The notes beneath the pieces were generated by a model. The model ran no database searches. It saw only the letters and a list, made by a program, of their open reading frames with translations, and was not told the origin of the DNA. Source: Diadema setosum (lineage: Eukaryota > Echinodermata > Echinoidea > Diadematoida > Diadematidae). From it: DNA of 64,000 nucleotides. Every line of letters begins with the position of its first letter. Positions within the stretch are counted from its first letter, which is position 1. Location: the NCBI GenBank assembly GCA_033980235.1, contig CM067072.1, positions 13,900,371-13,964,370 on the forward strand, written 5' to 3'. The translations under genes and the position numbers were made by a program. This document shows, in pieces, positions 59,242 through 64,000 of this stretch.

Positions 59242-59255
59242 GGGGGGGGGGGGGG
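59242..59255. repeat. poly-G run in patched intron 3
   Basis: About fourteen G. Confidence 0.95.
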
Positions 59256-61262
59256 CATGAGGTGGAAAAGTGACAACAAAGTGACCCTACAGGACTGAGC
59301 TGAATGAGGGGAATTGTTTGCATGGTTCTAAATCAACAGTTTTAGAAGGTGGAAGGGGATAATGAAGTGGCCTCCTACCCACCTAGACTTCCTTTTGGTC
59401 CAACAGCCATTGGCATTCATCGGTTTATCTAGGAACTGGCTCAAGTAGTGGAAGGCCCCCACACTGTTGGTTCAAGAGCTAAGCCAATGGAGTAAAGGTG
59501 TGGAGAGTGAGTTGGGAATGGGGAATTACAAGGTGTTTGAAGGTATATGTGTGTGTGTCGAAGCAATTTCTTGTCTAGCATTGGCACAGCTGGGCTGTTC
59601 CGCAAAACGTGTTCACCAGGATCTTTGCAGAACAATTTTTTGTTACGTGTGGTGAGAGAGCAAATTTGCTCTCGAAAGCAAGCAGGAAGGCCAGGAGAAA
59701 AACACTAGTTGGGCGCTAGACCAAAGGGGCTGGATTTGGGCTAGTAGTTGGTATAAAGTTTCGGGAGTTGTTTAAGATGAGCGTGTATTTCCTTCATCCT
59801 CACACTTCCGTATAAATCCCATGTTGGCATTATATTTGTTCAAGATGTTTGCCTGTGAAGGGCAGGGTAAATTTAGATTGCCACCAATGTATACAGCTTG
59901 ATTTCCTGTAGGGGGCTACTGGAATTGTATTCGATCAACCTGATGGTGTTTGTTGAGACTGTGCTGTGTCAGATGCCAGGCACAAGCCAGCAACTTTTTA
60001 AAAACCTTGTAAATAATGATGTAGAATTTTGTACATGTATAAATTTTTTTATTTCTTTGTCTTAAGTTTTATATATAGATGTAGATTTCAAGGTTCAACT
60101 TTGAATTTTGATGCATTTATGGCTTTAGTAAAGTATAAACAGAAAACTGAATATGCTATAGCACAAAAGAAAGGTAAATTACAATGTCATTTGAGGAAGT
60201 GGTCCATGCTTTTGTAATGGTGATCCTCTATTTTCATATATCTCATAGACATCCATCTTCTTGTGTTATTCCATTATGGCAGATAGTTTAATGTGACTTG
60301 TTTACTGAACCCTTTTTAATGCTATAGGCTGGACATTTGTACATTGTTTATATTGTGTGTTATTGTTTGTTTTATGGTTGCATAAAAAAATAAATAGAGA
60401 GAGAGAAAAAAAAAACTTTTAAAAACCTGCAGTTCCACTGATTTTAGGAGCCATAGTATCATTTTCTTTTTCAAAGTAATTTTAACCTAGAAGGTTTCCA
60501 GCAAGATACACTGATCAAAATACTTGACTGCATTGGAATGTTTGAACTAGAAGTGTCTTTCATCTTCACGTTCATTCTAGAAATGGCCTTTAAAATACTG
60601 GAGGTAGGACTCTTTTGCCTGCATAGAAAAGAAACAGATGTTCAAAAATTTATGACCAGATACTACATGTTTCATACCCAATCATATCAACCAGGAAACA
60701 TTGGTATACACTGTGTATGAAACAGAGGAACACTTACAATTCCTGTTATTAGGAGTTAGGCAGATGTTGTATTTGAAAATCACATTCTGGGTATCACCCC
60801 TAAAAGCCATAATAATGTTTTGCTTTATCTTGACTAATGAGTAAAACACTTTTTTCCCCCCTGATCAGCTGTATATGTGTATGGTATGAAATATACCAGG
60901 CTTTAATACTCCATGATAGCAAGTAATCATCATTGGTCCATTTATAAGTCTTTCAGCATTCTGGTGTTGGAGCAAAGAGCGATTGTGCGACTTTTCCTTG
61001 AGCGGACACTGTCATTCTCTCTCATCACCGCATCACCATTGAATGAATGGAATGTGCGAATGGGCACAAAGGGCGAATGTGTGAACTGGGGACAAATTGG
61101 GAAAGGGGGGGGGAGGGGAATTGTCATTTCTTGTGTTGTTATTCTTTATGGATGAGGAACATTGATTGAACTGGGACAAATGGGTCAGATCTGAGATGAG
61201 TCCCCAGGACACAGAAACACGCAAGAAGTACCTCCTTCACCTTTTTTCATTTTCACTCGTCA

Positions 61263-61278
61263 CCCCCCCCCCCCCCCT
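61263..61278. repeat. poly-C run
   Basis: About sixteen C. A further C run lies at about 62246-62262. Confidence 0.95.
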
Positions 61279-61763
61279 TTCACAGTTTTGCAGGCATTAC
61301 AAGCATGGACAAAGGAATGTTGGTATTAGCCGAACATTGTGGGCAGGTCTGAATGTGGGTAAATTAGTAGGCATCGCATTGTGGGCTGATGTCTTGGACT
61401 GATGCATGACAGACGGATATGATAGTCAAGGGAGGGGGATAATCTTCCCCAAACAAACCGGGATTTAGGAAGAATGATCTTCAGTCATGTGGTTGCTTGA
61501 AGAAATATAGGTAGAGATATATCCAACACCAGCTTCATTTGTAGTAATGGCTGGATGTATGTGTTTTTGGTTTTTTTTTCGGTGGTACAGGTTGTTCATC
61601 TTTTTTTTCTTGTGGTATAGTAATGCCAAATCTGTAAATTTTTCATGCCATTTGCTCTCAAGCTTCTGTGATAGGATACCTTACATTTTCCCAAATTTAG
61701 AAATGGCAAGATGGTCAGCTATAGGTTTTTCTATTAATATTATAGTTTGTGGATAGTAGAGTT

Positions 61764-62090
61764 TTTGGTGTAGTAGGGCTTCAGGTTTCCAACTTTTTTA
61801 TGAGGTAATGAGAAACCTCTTATGAAATATGAAATAGTGTACAATTCTAAGAGGAATGAAAAAAAAAAGAGAGATTATAATTGGCTTTGATATGGCTGAG
61901 ATATCCAGAAACAAAGAGGTCCTAATAAAAGGTGGGACTCTTTTTTTATTTTTTTTAAAATCAAAACTAACTTTGAATACCTCTAGAATTGAATGCTCTT
62001 TAATATCTTGAAAGTGCATAGTTTCTAATTATCTGGCAAAAAGTTAAAACCTGAATCTCCCATCCAAACCAAAGCTATACCATCCCTTCA
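61764..62090. mobile_element. foldback MITE, family 1, copy F (diverged)
   Basis: It shares TAGGGCTTCAGGTTTCCAAC, GGCTGAGATATCCAGAAACA, CCTAATAAAAGGTGGGAC and the end CTATACCATCCCTTCAAAGG with copies C, D and E. It lies inside the patched intron. Confidence 0.8.
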
Positions 62091-62664
62091 AAGGTATTGA
62101 TACTTGTTCATTGCTGTGACGCTATGTTGTCCACAAATTGGAAAGAGTACATAGATCGGGGAGCCAGGTTTTCCCTTTGAAGTGAAGTAAATTCCATCAC
62201 CCCAGAATAGAGTGCAAGCCCAGCCTGTGATGGGAGCATTATTCCCCCCCCCCCCCCCCCTCCAATAAAAGGGAAGTTTGCCAGAAGTCTCCCACAGTGG
62301 CAGGGCATCCCTGTGTGTTCTTGGTGGCGGCCAGTCCCAAAGTTCCCATCACCATTGGAGATTGGTTGTCATGACAACATGAGCTCTTCCTCCTCATCCC
62401 CCTTCATCGAAATAGAAGACTAGTGATGCCCTCTTGAAATTCAACATTAACAATCATTTAATTGCACCTGATAAAATATCAGTGTCTTTCTGCTGAAAGA
62501 TAATAATTTCATGACTGGCCTCAGTTCACTAGACTGTTATAAATCAGTGTCATAGAGAAGATAAACATGGGAGTAAGTTGTCAAGTTGGCATGAGACTGT
62601 TCAGATTAAAGTTTGAGATAGGTAGCCTACATAATATCTTTCAACATTCTTACCAATGCTGACT

Positions 62665-63232
62665 TTAAAGGAGAATGAAACCCAAAGATACCTGTTAATT
62701 TAGTGAATGGAGCAATATTACATTTGTAGTAGAATACATCAGTAGAAGTTCCAAGGAAAATTGGGCAATCCATTTAAAAGTTATGAATTGATGAAGTTTG
62801 ATGATGAAACTGCTGGATCAGAAGACTACGGGAGATCATGATATCTTATATGCACCATAATATAAAGAAAATATTAAAATTTAACAGAGTTTTACTGTTC
62901 TCACATAATGAAAGAACACAAGACTTGCCTCTTTCAGAATGCAGGGACAATGATATTACCCTTGATATAATGTCAGTAACAAGTCTAAGGTATGTAGGCC
63001 CTATACTTTTCATATGAAATGATATTTTGTGGAATTTTCTTTATATTTTCTTTATAAATGTCATAGTAGTGCATACATGTAATGTCATGATCATGATCTG
63101 CAGTAGTCTTCTGATCCAGTGGTCTTGTCACCAAATGTTAAAAATTCAAAACTTTTGAATGGATTGTCTGATTTTCCTCAAATTTTCACTGATGTGTTCT
63201 TCTGATAATCCTGCATTTACTCAATCCACATA
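62665..63232. mobile_element. foldback MITE, family 2, copy 2
   Basis: It begins TTAAAGGAGAATGAAACCCA. The arms AAACTGCTGGATCAGAAGAC / GTCTTCTGATCCAGTGGTC, and the end ...CACTGATGTGTTCTTCTGA...CTCAATCCACA, mirror the copy at 2092-2646. The right TTAA is lost. It lies inside the patched intron. Confidence 0.8.
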
Positions 63233-63914
63233 TTGGGATACCCTCTATGGCTCAACCATGCAAGGCAGTCTACTCTGTGCTATAGCATACATCACCAAAT
63301 ATCCATCATTGTCTTAAAAACCAACTGACCTTTTACAAAACCGCCCGCTCAGATGCTCATCTAATTTTCTGGTGAGAAAACAGTCGACAAAATTTGGGAA
63401 GAAAAACCGCAAAATGTGCCAAAAGCTGTCCTCTTACTATACGTCTTGGGGTAGAAGTGCAGGGGCCCCCAGTGGAGAAAACAACACGGAGGAGCCCTTA
63501 TAAACCATGCTCACAGAGAGCCACAGCAGCTGAAAATTGCATTAGGGGCTAGGATTATTTTAGCCTCCTCTCTCTCTCCTCTCTCTCTTTCTACCAGAAA
63601 GCCACTTTCCCCAGGCCCATGTTGTAAGTGATTCCAAGCACTCGAAGTCGTAGTAGCAGTGTGACGCCTGCCCTGTGCAGAAACCCAATTTTGGAGACTC
63701 TGGAAGCTGGAGTGAAATGTCTTGTGCTCGTTGCTGTGGTTGTAATAGGGACAAGTCTGGAAGGCCTCGCAACACTTCTGTTGGTCCTCCCCCTCTCCCA
63801 GCTTTCCTGTACTCCTAGTCCTATCTAAACCACCGCGTCCTTCCTTGGCGACCAGAGGAGATAATGTAGCCCCTTCCTGCTGTATGGAGGGCTGCACACT
63901 AACCCATTGTTTCT

Positions 63915-64000
63915 ACTGGTCCGACCTGTCTGTCGGACCAGTAGGTACCCAATTACTGGTCCGACAGTAATTGTTACTGGTCAGGGACCGTCATACCAGT
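63915..64000. repeat. ACTGGTCCGAC palindromes at the window end
   Basis: ACTGGTCCGAC (63915-63925) is inverted exactly as GTCGGACCAGT (63932-63942) around a 6-nt loop. Further copies of ACTGGTC follow at 63955 and 63976. The array runs to the edge, so its extent is unknown. Confidence 0.8.

Larger units (their letters stand above)
57715..64000 (+). other. patched intron 3 (incomplete, runs off the right edge)
   Basis: No further patched exon is found in these 6.3 kb. The stretch holds a GT-rich run at 58395-58440, homopolymers at 59242-59255 (G), 61263-61278 (C) and 62246-62262 (C), two foldback elements (about 61764-62090 and 62665-63232) and short palindromes at 63915-63942. The rest shows nothing I recognise. 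Confidence 0.65.

Noticed and set aside
59344..59365. AG followed by AA GGT GGA AGG, which would continue exon 3 of patched as E-G-G-R, as in the family
   Set aside because: A TAA stop follows two codons later and none of the next Patched residues are encoded, so the match is most likely chance.

Overview
This window reads as intergenic and intronic DNA of an invertebrate animal, most likely an echinoderm or a close ambulacrarian relative. I infer this from the intron-rich patched-type gene at the right end, the recurrent 'aggcctat/gtaggcctac' words, the large number of small foldback (MITE-like) repeats, and the very high density of microsatellites. There is no bacterial-style gene organisation: no operons, no ribosome binding sites and no CRISPR. 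The long open frames are mostly translated simple repeats.

The one confidently identified gene is the 5' end of a Patched (Hedgehog receptor) homologue on the + strand. It has three coding exons, at 54962-55000, 55518-55625 and 57522-57714. They join in phase 0 and phase 0 and give a 113-residue N-terminus that includes the first membrane segment. The last 6.3 kb (57715-64000) is the following intron, so most of the gene lies beyond the right edge. A CpG-rich stretch at about 54400-54961 is the likely promoter and 5'UTR. Intron 1 carries a near-consensus Gli/Ci site, which fits the known feedback control of patched by Hedgehog signalling. A second possible first coding exon (28 codons, 26291-26374, product not recognised) lies about 1 kb after a CpG-rich patch at 24830-25200.

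The rest is repeat-dominated. Layout: 1-7.2 kb, sparse DNA with a truncated CAGGGCTC-ended element and a TTAA-flanked foldback element; 7.26-8.05 kb, a 792-bp element with 19-bp terminal inverted repeats; 8.5-13 kb, microsatellites; 13.5-16.4 kb, a nest of five repeats; 16.4-26 kb, mostly unique AT-rich DNA; 26.3 kb, the candidate exon; 27-32 kb, unique DNA with short palindromes and pyrimidine tracts; 32.4-35.9 kb, a nested repeat cluster including a tRNA-headed SINE; 36-41 kb, unique DNA with a (TTG)34 tract and a five-CCAAT cluster; 41.4-47.4 kb, several MITEs plus a 1-kb element with 324-bp internal tandem units; 48-54 kb, GATA/ATCT tetranucleotide blocks; 54.4-64 kb, the patched locus.

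The most unusual signals are two families of very small palindromes, with cores GGAGGT...ACCTCC and CCATGGAGCTA...TAGCTCCATGG. They recur across the window, and some copies are flanked by 7-11 bp direct repeats. An 86-bp near-perfect palindrome inside an inverted-repeat element at 45.9 kb is also unusual.
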